From: JALORV01 sp035429805
Lineage (GTDB): Bacteria; Pseudomonadota; Gammaproteobacteria; Burkholderiales; Burkholderiaceae_F
Length of the DNA stretch: 32,219 bases
Assembly (NCBI GenBank): GCA_035429805.1
Contig: DAOMFL010000042.1
Span: 1-32,219, forward strand
Reading direction: 5' to 3'
Part shown: in pieces, positions 1 through 6,750 of the stretch
How the letters are laid out: each line of letters starts with the position of its first letter
Position numbering within the stretch: position 1 is the stretch's first letter
Translations under genes and position numbers: made by a program
Notes under the pieces: model-generated
The model's database searches: none
Told to the model about the DNA's origin: nothing
What the model saw: only the letters and a program-made list of their open reading frames with translations

Positions 1-376
1 CGGCGCGCGGTCCCGCGCCCGCGCGCCGCAATGCGGCCGCCGGCTTGCGCTCGCGCACGAAGACCTTGCCATCGCGCCGTTCGGTCGTCCAGCACGGCAC
101 CGGACTCAGCGCCGGCGCGCGCAGCGCTTCGCCGGTCCGCAGACTGAAGCTCGCGTGGTGCCACGGGCAGCGCACGGAGTCGCCGACCAGCAGGCCTTCG
201 GCGAGCGGCCCGCCGTAATGCGTGCATGCCGCGCCAATCGCGAAGAACTCGTCGCCGCGGCGCGCCACCAGGACAGCCTCGTCACCGACATGACCCGCAA
301 GCATTGAACCGTCGGACAGCTCGTCGATCGGGATGCCGAGCGTCAGATCCGGACCTGCAGCATGCGCTTCGCTCAT
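1..376 (-). CDS. Rieske [2Fe-2S] N-terminal part of a probable FAD-dependent reductase (3' end outside window)
   Basis: The minus-strand reading frame starts at an ATG at 374-376, preceded by GGGAG at good spacing, and is open to the window edge (125 codons seen). Residues about 10-110 form a Rieske ferredoxin domain: the first cluster-binding box CTH is followed after about 18 residues by CPWHH, the normal Cys-x-His / Cys-x-x-His pair. The tail after the domain is rich in Ala, Arg and Pro, like the linker of AIFM3-type proteins in which a Rieske domain precedes a pyridine-nucleotide/FAD reductase. The flavin part is not in the window, so the fusion is inferred; a stand-alone Rieske ferredoxin is the alternative. 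It lies 119 bp downstream of the chr genes on the same strand and may be read from their transcript or from its own promoter. Confidence 0.75.
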   Translation of the reverse strand, partial: MSEAHAAGPDLTLGIPIDELSDGSMLAGHVGDEAVLVARRGDEFFAIGAACTHYGGPLAEGLLVGDSVRCPWHHASFSLRTGEALRAPALSPVPCWTTERRDGKVFVRERKPAAALRRAGAGPRA

Positions 377-495
377 CACACTCCCGCTCACGGTACGCCC
401 AGGGGCACACCGCCTTGTTCACAATGCCGCCGAGTTTGAACCTTTCAGGCGAAAGACGCTTCGCACGATGGCGCGGCAGGCCGGCAGGGCCGTGG

Positions 496-951
496 CTAGC
501 TCATCTTCGGCGGCCAGTTGTGCGACTCACCCTGACCTTCACGGCACCATGCATAGAGCGCGTCGTACATCACCATGCCGTGCTTCAGCATCTCGTGGTC
601 ATCACGGTAGTTGATCGACAGGCCGAGCGACACCGCATACAGCCCCGGCGACTGCGGCGTCAGTTCGAGCCGGGACGTATCGGCGCCACGCACGATGATG
701 GCGAGCTGGGCGAGCGCGGGATCGCCAAGCCCGTAGCGGGCGAGGAAGGCATCGAAACTGCAGCGCTCGCCGACGTGCGTGAGTTCAACGCCCGGCACGT
801 CGTACGGGATCGCGCCGGTGCGTTGCGCCTCCGGCATCACGTCCTTCGCCTTCACGAACAGGAACTCCGGCGCATCATCGATGAAGCGCGCGACCAGCCA
901 GGGACAGGCGATGCGGTCGATCTTCGGTCGTTCGCGGGTGATCCACTTCAT
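496..951 (-). CDS. Stand-alone ChrB C-terminal domain protein (chromate-resistance associated)
   Basis: 151 aa. The whole protein corresponds to the ChrB C-terminal domain family, seen here without the N-terminal regulatory domain. Residues 12-25 (DRIACPWLVARFID) match the same block in the full-length ChrB encoded upstream in this operon (VDRLASAWLVARFID), so the two are paralogues. This copy has Cys16 and Cys64 (GERCSF) where full-length ChrB has Ala/Ser and Thr/Tyr. There is no signal peptide, so it should be cytoplasmic. Its start overlaps the stop of the rhodanese gene by 4 bp (ATGA), indicating translational coupling. The biochemical role of this domain is not established; the Cys residues and its rhodanese partner suggest a thiol or metal-oxyanion role, which is inference. 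Confidence 0.85.
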   Translation of the reverse strand: MKWITRERPKIDRIACPWLVARFIDDAPEFLFVKAKDVMPEAQRTGAIPYDVPGVELTHVGERCSFDAFLARYGLGDPALAQLAIIVRGADTSRLELTPQSPGLYAVSLGLSINYRDDHEMLKHGMVMYDALYAWCREGQGESHNWPPKMS

Positions 952-1286
952 GGCTGTTTCTCCTTCGTCGTGGGGACGGTCGGCCGGCCGCTGTCGCGCC
1001 ATCCGGCGAAGCCGTCCACCAGGTACCGGGCGTCGAGGCCCATGGCGCGCAGCGTGGCGGCCGTGCCCTGCGACAGTTCGTGCCCGTGCGCACAGACGAC
1101 GACGACCGGACGGTCGCGCACGATTTCGTCCTTCCAGGTGAAGAGTCCGTCCGGCACGCGCCACTCGGTGCCGACGATGTCGGCGTTGTCGGCCTCGCGG
1201 ACCTTTGCGCGGCGCACGTCGAGCAGCGTGAAACTGCGATGCGCATGTTGCCACTCTTCAAGCTCGGCGATCGTGATCTTGTCCAT
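948..1286 (-). CDS. Rhodanese-like sulfurtransferase
   Basis: 112 aa single-domain rhodanese. Visible landmarks are LLDVR (21-25), the catalytic loop VVVVCAHGHE with Cys65, and the C-terminal GFAGW (92-96). Rhodaneses pass sulfane sulfur through a persulfide on the active-site Cys; here that Cys is present, so it is probably catalytically competent. The gene starts 11 bp after chrA stops and ends in a 4-bp overlap with the stand-alone ChrB-C gene, so it is an integral member of the chrB-chrA operon. A role in thiol/sulfur repair or in handling reduced chromium is plausible because chromate depletes cellular thiols and enters through sulfate transport, but the substrate cannot be read from the sequence. 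No signal peptide is seen. Confidence 0.88.
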   Translation of the reverse strand: MDKITIAELEEWQHAHRSFTLLDVRRAKVREADNADIVGTEWRVPDGLFTWKDEIVRDRPVVVVCAHGHELSQGTAATLRAMGLDARYLVDGFAGWRDSGRPTVPTTKEKQP

Positions 1287-1297
1287 TGCTCCTTCTC

Positions 1298-2653
1298 CTA
1301 GGCCAGCGCGCGCACGGCCAGACCAGCCGCGCCGCAGGCGACGATGACGGGAATGACGCCGACCTTGAAGCGCGTCAGCGCGACGAGCGCCGCGACCGCG
1401 ATCAGCACCGACGGGATGTCGACCGGACCCGCCAGCCCCGACGGCCACCACACGTGAATCGCGAAGAACACCGCCAGGTTGACGATGACGCCGACGACGG
1501 CAGCGGTAATGCCGGTCAGCGGCGCGGTGAAGTGCAGCTGGCCGTGCGTGCTCTCGATGAACGGCGCTCCGAGCAGGATGAACAGGAACGACGGCAGGAA
1601 CGTGAAGAACGTCACGACCGTGGCCGCCAGCGTTCCTCCGGCAAACAGCGAATCTCCGAGCACCTGCTGACTCCAGCCGCCGACAAAGCCGACGAAGGCG
1701 ACCACCATGATCAACGGGCCCGGCGTCGTCTCACCCAGTGCCAGGCCGTCCAGCATCTGGGCGGTCGTGAGCCAGCCGTAGTGTTCGACCGCGCCCTGCA
1801 CGACGTAGGGCAGCACCGCGTAGGCGCCACCGAAGGTCAGCAGCGCGGCCTTGGTGAAGAACCACGCCATCTGCGTCAGGGTGCCCTGCCAGCCGACCGC
1901 CAGCACCAGCACGCCGAGCGCCGCAGCCCACAGCAGCACGAACGCGGCCACGACGCGCAGCGCGTGCCGGGTCGACCAGTGCGTGTGGGCTGGCCGCGGC
2001 GTGTCGTCGTCGATCAGCGCCGGGCCGAGCGAGGCCGCGGCTTTGCCGTGCGAGCCGCCGCCGCTGAAGGCCGCCGGCACGACGCGCGCGCCGATCCATC
2101 CGAGGATCGCGGCGGCCAGCACGATCAGCGGGAACGGCACCTTGAACGCGAAGATCGCGACGAAGGCTGCCACCGCAATCGTCCACAGCAGCGGATGCTT
2201 CAGCGCGCGCGAGCCGATGCGCCAGGCCGCCGCGAGCACGATGGCGGTCACCGCCGGCTTGATGCCGTACAGGATCCCGGCCACGGCCGGCACGTTGCCG
2301 AATTCGAGGTAGATCCACGACAGCGCAATCAGGATCGCGAGGGACGGCAGCACGAACAGCGCCCCGGCGACGATCCCGCCCCAGGTGCGATGCATCAGCC
2401 AGCCGATGTAGGTGGCGAGCTGCTGCGCCTCCGGACCCGGCAGCAGCATGCAGTAATTGAGCGCGTGCAGGAAGCGCTGCTCCGAGATCCAGCGCCGCTC
2501 CTCGACGAGGTCGCGATGCATGATCGCGATCTGGCCGGCCGGGCCACCGAAGCTGATGAAACCGAGCCGCAGCCAGTAGGCGAACGCCCGCCAGAAACCG
2601 ACAGCCTCGGGCGCCTGCGGACGCGCCTCGATCGAAGCATCAGCCGTTGTCAT
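1298..2653 (-). CDS. chrA: Chromate efflux transporter ChrA (long-chain CHR family)
   Basis: 451 aa inner-membrane protein with about ten hydrophobic segments arranged as two homologous CHR halves. The N-terminal half carries FGGPAGQ (35-41) and LLPGPEAQQ (70-78); the C-terminal half carries the corresponding TFGGAYAVLP and TTPGPLI motifs. Long-chain CHR proteins export chromate, driven by the membrane potential. I chose the ATG at 2651-2653 because GAGG lies about 8 bases upstream; an in-frame ATG 30 bp further upstream lacks this. The start overlaps the end of chrB by 14 bp, and the rhodanese gene follows after 11 bp, so chrB, chrA and the helpers are translationally linked. A hydrophilic loop around residues 205-235 separates the halves. 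Identification is secure at family level; sulfate or another oxyanion as substrate is less likely given chrB. Confidence 0.93.
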   Translation of the reverse strand: MTTADASIEARPQAPEAVGFWRAFAYWLRLGFISFGGPAGQIAIMHRDLVEERRWISEQRFLHALNYCMLLPGPEAQQLATYIGWLMHRTWGGIVAGALFVLPSLAILIALSWIYLEFGNVPAVAGILYGIKPAVTAIVLAAAWRIGSRALKHPLLWTIAVAAFVAIFAFKVPFPLIVLAAAILGWIGARVVPAAFSGGGSHGKAAASLGPALIDDDTPRPAHTHWSTRHALRVVAAFVLLWAAALGVLVLAVGWQGTLTQMAWFFTKAALLTFGGAYAVLPYVVQGAVEHYGWLTTAQMLDGLALGETTPGPLIMVVAFVGFVGGWSQQVLGDSLFAGGTLAATVVTFFTFLPSFLFILLGAPFIESTHGQLHFTAPLTGITAAVVGVIVNLAVFFAIHVWWPSGLAGPVDIPSVLIAVAALVALTRFKVGVIPVIVACGAAGLAVRALA

Positions 2654-3599
2654 GCTGACCTCGCAGTCCTGCGTACAGCGCATCGAAAACGGCCATCGAT
2701 GCGGCGAGCAGCGCGTCGTCGTCGCGGTGCTGCGTCTGCAGCCCGCGGATCAGCGCCTCCAGCCCGGCCGCTTCCTCGCTCGCGGCGCCGCCGACGTCGA
2801 TGTAGTGCACGGCCTCGCCGAGCTTGCGCAGCGCCTCGTCGCCCTCCAGACCGAAGCTCGCCGCGATCACTTCGTAAGTCACCTTGCCGTCGGCGTGGCT
2901 GAAGGTCGCGCCGTCGAAATCGAATCCGAGCGCGGCCTTCGGCACGCGTGCGGTGGACTTCAGCCAGACGAAGCGCGGCGAGCGGTCGATGAAGCGCGCC
3001 ACCAGCCACGCGCTCGCCAGCCGGTCGACCCACGGTCGCGCGCGCGTCGCCCAGGTCCGGCCCTGGTAGTCGGCCGGGTCGCGCGACTCGATCCGGCCTG
3101 CAGCCTTCGCCCTCGGTTCGCCCGGCGACCAGCGCGCCTCGCAGGCGGCGCGCAGTTCCTCCAGCGCGGTGGCTGCCGCGGCGCCATGGCCGTCGGCGAA
3201 GAAATCGATCGCCTGCAGCGCGTCGAGGCGCTGCACCAGCGATCGCAGCACGCGCCGCCCCGCCGTTTCGGTGGCGGATCGCAGCGCCCGCCGCTGGCGC
3301 GCCAGTTCGACCTCGAACGCCTTGAATTCCGCCGAGCGGTCAAACAGCGCCTCGAACTGGGCCTGCTGCTCGCGATCGGACGCCGTGAGCGCGAGCCGGG
3401 TGGCCTCGCCGCCGGCCTGCCGCACTTCGTCCGCCAGCGCATCGAAAACGTCCGCGGAGCCGGGCCGCGCCGGCAGCAGGTAGACGCCGTCGCGCAGCGC
3501 ACCGCAGCCGCTCGCCTTCAGCGCGCGCCAGATGCGGACGCGAACCGAGCTGGGGGAGGTGGGCAACGTGAGCACGAGAGCAAGCCAGTCCGTTTGCAT
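2640..3599 (-). CDS. chrB: ChrB, chromate-responsive regulator of the chr operon
   Basis: 319 aa. Residues 1-150 match the ChrB N-terminal domain (VRIWRALKASGCGALRDGVYLLP) and residues 185-312 the ChrB C-terminal domain. ChrB proteins are chromate-sensing regulators of chrA; DNA binding is assigned to the N-terminal part, and the N-domain looks like a PaaX-type winged helix (family knowledge and inference). I chose the ATG at 3597-3599: the frame stays open to 3710, but the upstream part reads through the repeated palindromes and is not protein-like. The start codon overlaps the proximal copy of two tandem palindromic 16-mers (3599-3633), which are natural candidates for its own operator. There is no strong Shine-Dalgarno, so initiation may be leaderless. 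The stop overlaps chrA by 14 bp. Confidence 0.92.
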   Translation of the reverse strand: MQTDWLALVLTLPTSPSSVRVRIWRALKASGCGALRDGVYLLPARPGSADVFDALADEVRQAGGEATRLALTASDREQQAQFEALFDRSAEFKAFEVELARQRRALRSATETAGRRVLRSLVQRLDALQAIDFFADGHGAAAATALEELRAACEARWSPGEPRAKAAGRIESRDPADYQGRTWATRARPWVDRLASAWLVARFIDRSPRFVWLKSTARVPKAALGFDFDGATFSHADGKVTYEVIAASFGLEGDEALRKLGEAVHYIDVGGAASEEAAGLEALIRGLQTQHRDDDALLAASMAVFDALYAGLRGQHDNG

Positions 3600-3633
3600 G
3601 TAATAACTATTGCATAGTGTAATAACTATTGCA
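3599..3633 (-). promoter_or_regulatory. Tandem palindromic operator/promoter of the chr operon
   Basis: The 16-mer TGTAATAACTATTGCA occurs twice, at 3599-3614 and 3618-3633, identical, with a 19-bp period. Each copy is itself a near-perfect palindrome (only the third/fourteenth and central pair deviate). The block is A+T-rich in otherwise very G+C-rich DNA and the proximal copy runs into the chrB ATG, so bound protein would block transcription or initiation. On the minus strand it offers TTGCAA (3634-3629) as a possible -35 and AT-rich hexamers as -10. Assignment as the ChrB binding site is inference from position and symmetry. Confidence 0.6.
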
Positions 3634-3710
3634 AGACAGATTTTCGGCGGACGGCAACGGCACAGTCCGTGGACGGCCTCCGCCACGCTCGTTACTCGTT
3701 CCCCCTTCAC

Positions 3711-4270
3711 ATGCAGCGACGCACACCCCTGCCGGCGCTGCGCAGCGGCCGGCTCGCCCTGCTGGCAGCCGCGCTATTCGGCGTCAGCACTCCGCTGGTC
3801 CAGTGGTTCGGAGCCGGCGTGGGGGCATTCGCCACCGCGGCGCTGCTGTACGCCGGCGCGGCGACGGTGGGCGCGCTGTCACGTCGGCCGCAGCGCGCGG
3901 ATGCCGGGCTCGCGCGGCCGGATCTGCCGCGGCTGGTCGCGACCGCCGCATCGCTGATGCTGAAGCTCGAGGCGCCGCGTGCTGCGCTGCTGGCGCGGTC
4001 CTCACCGCAAGGCGATGGACCCGCGCTCCAAGGCTGCGATGCTGCCGCTGACGTCTGGCGGGCCTGGCACTCCACCTGACGGAATCGCACGGTCACGAGC
4101 ACGAACATGAAGCGCTCGAACACGAGCATGCGCACCGCCACGATGACGGCCATCACGTTCACTTCCACGACGTGATGCCGGTCGACGCGCACAGCCACCC
4201 GCATCGGCACGAAGGGCTCCGGCACAGTCATCCGCACGTGCCCGACAGCCATCACCAGCATCTCCACTGA
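3711..4270 (+). pseudogene. Remnant of a His-rich-tailed EamA/DMT family permease
   Basis: From the ATG at 3711 one frame encodes a typical drug/metabolite transporter N-terminus (LALLAAALFGVSTPLVQW, then a second hydrophobic segment ending near TVGALS). It then jumps from RLVAT straight to ASLMLKLEAP, which in full-length members are separated by a membrane helix. That frame ends at 4079 without further helices. In a second frame, codons from 4070 to the stop at 4268-4270 read LALHLTESHGHEHEHE and continue as a His/Asp-rich tail of about 60 residues (HRHDDGHH, HSHPHRHEG, DSHHQHLH) that closes intact EamA proteins of this subfamily. Such proteins are usually about 350 aa; only about 186 codons remain, so most of the transmembrane core is deleted and the ends are out of frame. 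It is divergent from chrB and convergent with the acetoacetyl-CoA synthetase gene. Confidence 0.75.
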
Positions 4271-4289
4271 GGAGACGCGCCTCCCGGCT

Positions 4290-6284
4290 TCAGCGGCCGG
4301 AGTCGACCTGCGCGGCACGCCGCCGCGCGAACTCGACGAACCAGTCGAGGCTCGACGGATTGGCCATCGCATCGGCGTGCGCGACTTTCTCGAGCGGATG
4401 GCCCAGCAGCAGCTTCTTGACCGGCAGTTCCATCTTCTTGGCCGACAGCGTTCGCGGCACCTCTGCAACGGCGAGGATCTCGCTCGGCACATGGCGCGCC
4501 GAAAGCGCGGCGCGGATCGTGTCGTTAAGGCGTGCCTTGAGCGCGTCGTCGAGCACGACGCCGGGCCGCAGCACAACGAAGAGCGGCATATAGGACTCGC
4601 GGCCGAGATACTCGAGGTCGACGACCAGCGAATCGATGACCTCCGGGATCCCCTCGACCGCCCGGTAGAGCTCCGCCGTCCCCATGCGGATGCCGTGGCG
4701 GTTTATGGTCGCGTCGGAGCGGCCGTAGATGATGCCGCCGACGGCTTCCGGCCTTGCGACCAGCTTCACCCAGTCGCCGTGCCGCCACGCGCCGGGGTAG
4801 GTTTCGAAGTAGCTCTCGCGATAGCGTGCATCGCCCGGATCGTTCCAGAAGCAGAGCGGCATCGACGGAAACGGTTCGGTGCAGACGAGTTCGCCGACCT
4901 CGCCGATGACCGGCCGCCCCGCGTCGTCATAGGCTTCGACCTTGAGTCCGAGCGCGCGGCACTGCATCTCGCCCTCGTACACCGGCAACGTCGGCAGGCC
5001 GGTCAAGAAGGCGCCGGCAAGATCGGTGCCGCCGGCGATCGAGACGAGCCAGAGATCGCGCTTCACGTGGCCGTAGGCCCAGCGGTACGCCTCCGGTGGC
5101 AGCGGCGATCCGGTCGAGCCGAGCGTCTGCAAAGTCGACAGGTCGGCAGTCATTGCAGGCTCGATGCCGGCCTTCATGCAGTTGGCGTAGAACGCTGCGC
5201 CGGCGCCGAAGAACGTGGCACCCACGGCCGACACGAAGCGCCACAGCACGCCGAGGTCGGGGAATCCCGGGTTGCCGTCGTAAAGCACCGCGGTGGCTCC
5301 GGCGACGAGACCGCTGACCTGCACGTTCCACATGATCCAGCCGGTGCTGGTGTACCAGTGAAACCGGTCGCCCGGACCGATGTCGCGATGCAGGCCGACA
5401 CCCTTGAGCATCTCGACCAGCGCCCCGGCATGGCCGTGCACGATCGCCTTCGGCAATCCCGTCGTGCCCGAGGAATACACGACCCACAACGGATGCGCGG
5501 AGGCGACCTGAGTGGTGACGAGCGGCGCATCGCCGGAGACGAGCTCCGCCCAAGGCAGCGCGCCTGGCACGCGCACAGGATCGTGCACACCATCGAGGTT
5601 CGGCACGACGACGGTGTGCTCGAGCGACGGCAGCGCCGCACGCACCTTGGCCAGCATCGCGCCGCGCTCGTACGCCTTGCCGCCATAGCGATAACCGTCG
5701 GCCGCGATCAGCACTTTGGGCGCGATCTGGCGGAAGCGATCGAGCACCGCCACCGGCCCCATGTCGGGTGAACACACGGACCACACCGCTCCGACGCTCG
5801 CGCACGCCAGGAACGCAATGATGGCCTGCGGAATGTTGGGCAGGATCGCGACGACGCGGTCGCCCGGCACGACGCCGAGCGCGCGCAGCGACGCGGCGAG
5901 CGCGCCGACCTGCCGTTCGAGTTCGCGCCACGACAGCTCCTGCTGCGCACCTGATTCGTTGCCAGCGACGATCGCCGGCCGCGACCCGGACGCGTGGCGG
6001 AACACCTGGTCGGCTAGATTCAGCCGCGCGCCAGGAAACCACTCCGCGCCGGGCATCCCGCGCGCCGCCAGGACCCGTTCGTAAGGCGCGGATGCGCGAA
6101 TGTCGAAGAACTGCCAGATCGCGCTCCAGAATCCCTCGAGGTCGGTGACCGACCAGAGCCACATCGACTCGTAATTGGCGAAGGCGAGGCCGCGTTCGCG
6201 CGCGAGCCATTTCGTGAACGCGGTGATGCGGGCGCGTTCGACGCGCCCGGCACCCGGACGCCACATCGGCTCGATCGGGCTCAT
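4290..6284 (-). CDS. aacS: Acetoacetyl-CoA synthetase (acetoacetate-CoA ligase)
   Basis: 664 aa, full length for the family. It is an ANL-superfamily adenylating enzyme: N-terminal acetyl-CoA-synthetase cap (MWLWSVTDLEGFW region), AMP-binding P-loop SSGTTGLPK (271-279), adenylate motif around GGTDLAGAF, ATINRHGIRMGTAE in the hinge region, and the C-terminal catalytic lysine in LSAKKM (Lys616). The VTDLEGFW and EWFPGARLN features favour acetoacetate over acetate. It would activate acetoacetate with ATP and CoA for ketone-body or PHB-derived carbon use in the cytoplasm. I chose the ATG at 6282-6284; the frame stays open far upstream but there it only shadows uup. The gene starts 46 bp from a divergent thioredoxin-like gene and ends 20 bp from the DMT remnant. 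No PHB genes are adjacent. Confidence 0.9.
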   Translation of the reverse strand: MSPIEPMWRPGAGRVERARITAFTKWLARERGLAFANYESMWLWSVTDLEGFWSAIWQFFDIRASAPYERVLAARGMPGAEWFPGARLNLADQVFRHASGSRPAIVAGNESGAQQELSWRELERQVGALAASLRALGVVPGDRVVAILPNIPQAIIAFLACASVGAVWSVCSPDMGPVAVLDRFRQIAPKVLIAADGYRYGGKAYERGAMLAKVRAALPSLEHTVVVPNLDGVHDPVRVPGALPWAELVSGDAPLVTTQVASAHPLWVVYSSGTTGLPKAIVHGHAGALVEMLKGVGLHRDIGPGDRFHWYTSTGWIMWNVQVSGLVAGATAVLYDGNPGFPDLGVLWRFVSAVGATFFGAGAAFYANCMKAGIEPAMTADLSTLQTLGSTGSPLPPEAYRWAYGHVKRDLWLVSIAGGTDLAGAFLTGLPTLPVYEGEMQCRALGLKVEAYDDAGRPVIGEVGELVCTEPFPSMPLCFWNDPGDARYRESYFETYPGAWRHGDWVKLVARPEAVGGIIYGRSDATINRHGIRMGTAELYRAVEGIPEVIDSLVVDLEYLGRESYMPLFVVLRPGVVLDDALKARLNDTIRAALSARHVPSEILAVAEVPRTLSAKKMELPVKKLLLGHPLEKVAHADAMANPSSLDWFVEFARRRAAQVDSGR

Positions 6285-6318
6285 GACGGCGCAGTCTACG
6301 GGCCCCCGCTCTCGCGGG

Positions 6319-6333
6319 CACAATTCCGCCATG
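6319..6333 (+). promoter_or_regulatory. Possible leaderless start region of the thioredoxin-like gene
   Basis: CACAAT (6319-6324) lies exactly six bases before the ATG at 6331, and there is no Shine-Dalgarno sequence between them. The next gene downstream (uup) has the same arrangement, GACAAT at 6739-6744 and six bases to its ATG. A -10-like hexamer that close to the start would give a leaderless mRNA. No good -35 is visible, so this is tentative. Confidence 0.3.
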
Positions 6334-6711
6334 CCCACCGTGCTGTCTGCCACCACCACGCCCGGAGACTGGACTGTCGTCAGCCTGTGCGCCGAATGGT
6401 GCCGCACCTGCCTCGAGTACCGGCCGCAGCTGGCCGCACGCGCGGCCAGCGTGCCCGACGAACTGCACCTGTGGGTCGATGTCGAGGACGAAGCCGACGC
6501 CCTCGGTGACCTCGACATTGAAACCTTTCCGACGCTACTGGTGCTGTGCCGGGACGTGCCGGTGTTCTTCGGCACCGTGCTGCCGCAGATCGAACAGGTC
6601 GACCGGCTGCTGCAGGCCCTGCGCCAGCGGGAACCGGCGCCGGTGGCGGTGCCGCCCGAAACCGCCGCCGCCATCCGGTGGCTGGCGCAGCAGGCGCGAG
6701 CCAGCCGCTGA
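6331..6711 (+). CDS. Thioredoxin-like protein with CxxC motif
   Basis: 126 aa with a thioredoxin fold signature: VVSLCAEWCRTCLEY with the redox pair Cys24/Cys27, a central strand LHLWVDVED, and cis-proline Pro67 in ETFPTLLV. The active-site dipeptide is Arg-Thr rather than the Gly-Pro of housekeeping thioredoxin, and there is an extra Cys at 20. No signal peptide or transmembrane segment is present, so a cytoplasmic thiol-disulfide role is expected. The C-terminal 25 residues are a Pro/Ala-rich extension. It is divergent from the acetoacetyl-CoA synthetase gene and 39 bp upstream of uup on the same strand. The partner is not evident. Confidence 0.85.
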   Translation: MPTVLSATTTPGDWTVVSLCAEWCRTCLEYRPQLAARAASVPDELHLWVDVEDEADALGDLDIETFPTLLVLCRDVPVFFGTVLPQIEQVDRLLQALRQREPAPVAVPPETAAAIRWLAQQARASR

Positions 6712-6750
6712 TGGCGGCAGTCCTCGCCGCCGAGTTGCGACAATCCGGGC

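Noticed and set aside
226..2902. Long plus-strand open frames across the chr operon
   Set aside because: They are Arg/His/Gln-rich shadows of chrA and its neighbours, lack domains and conflict with motif-verified minus-strand genes; high G+C removes stop codons by chance.
3600..3710. 37 extra N-terminal residues for ChrB
   Set aside because: The extension would be translated from the operator repeats and does not resemble the family; ChrB proteins begin at the chosen ATG.
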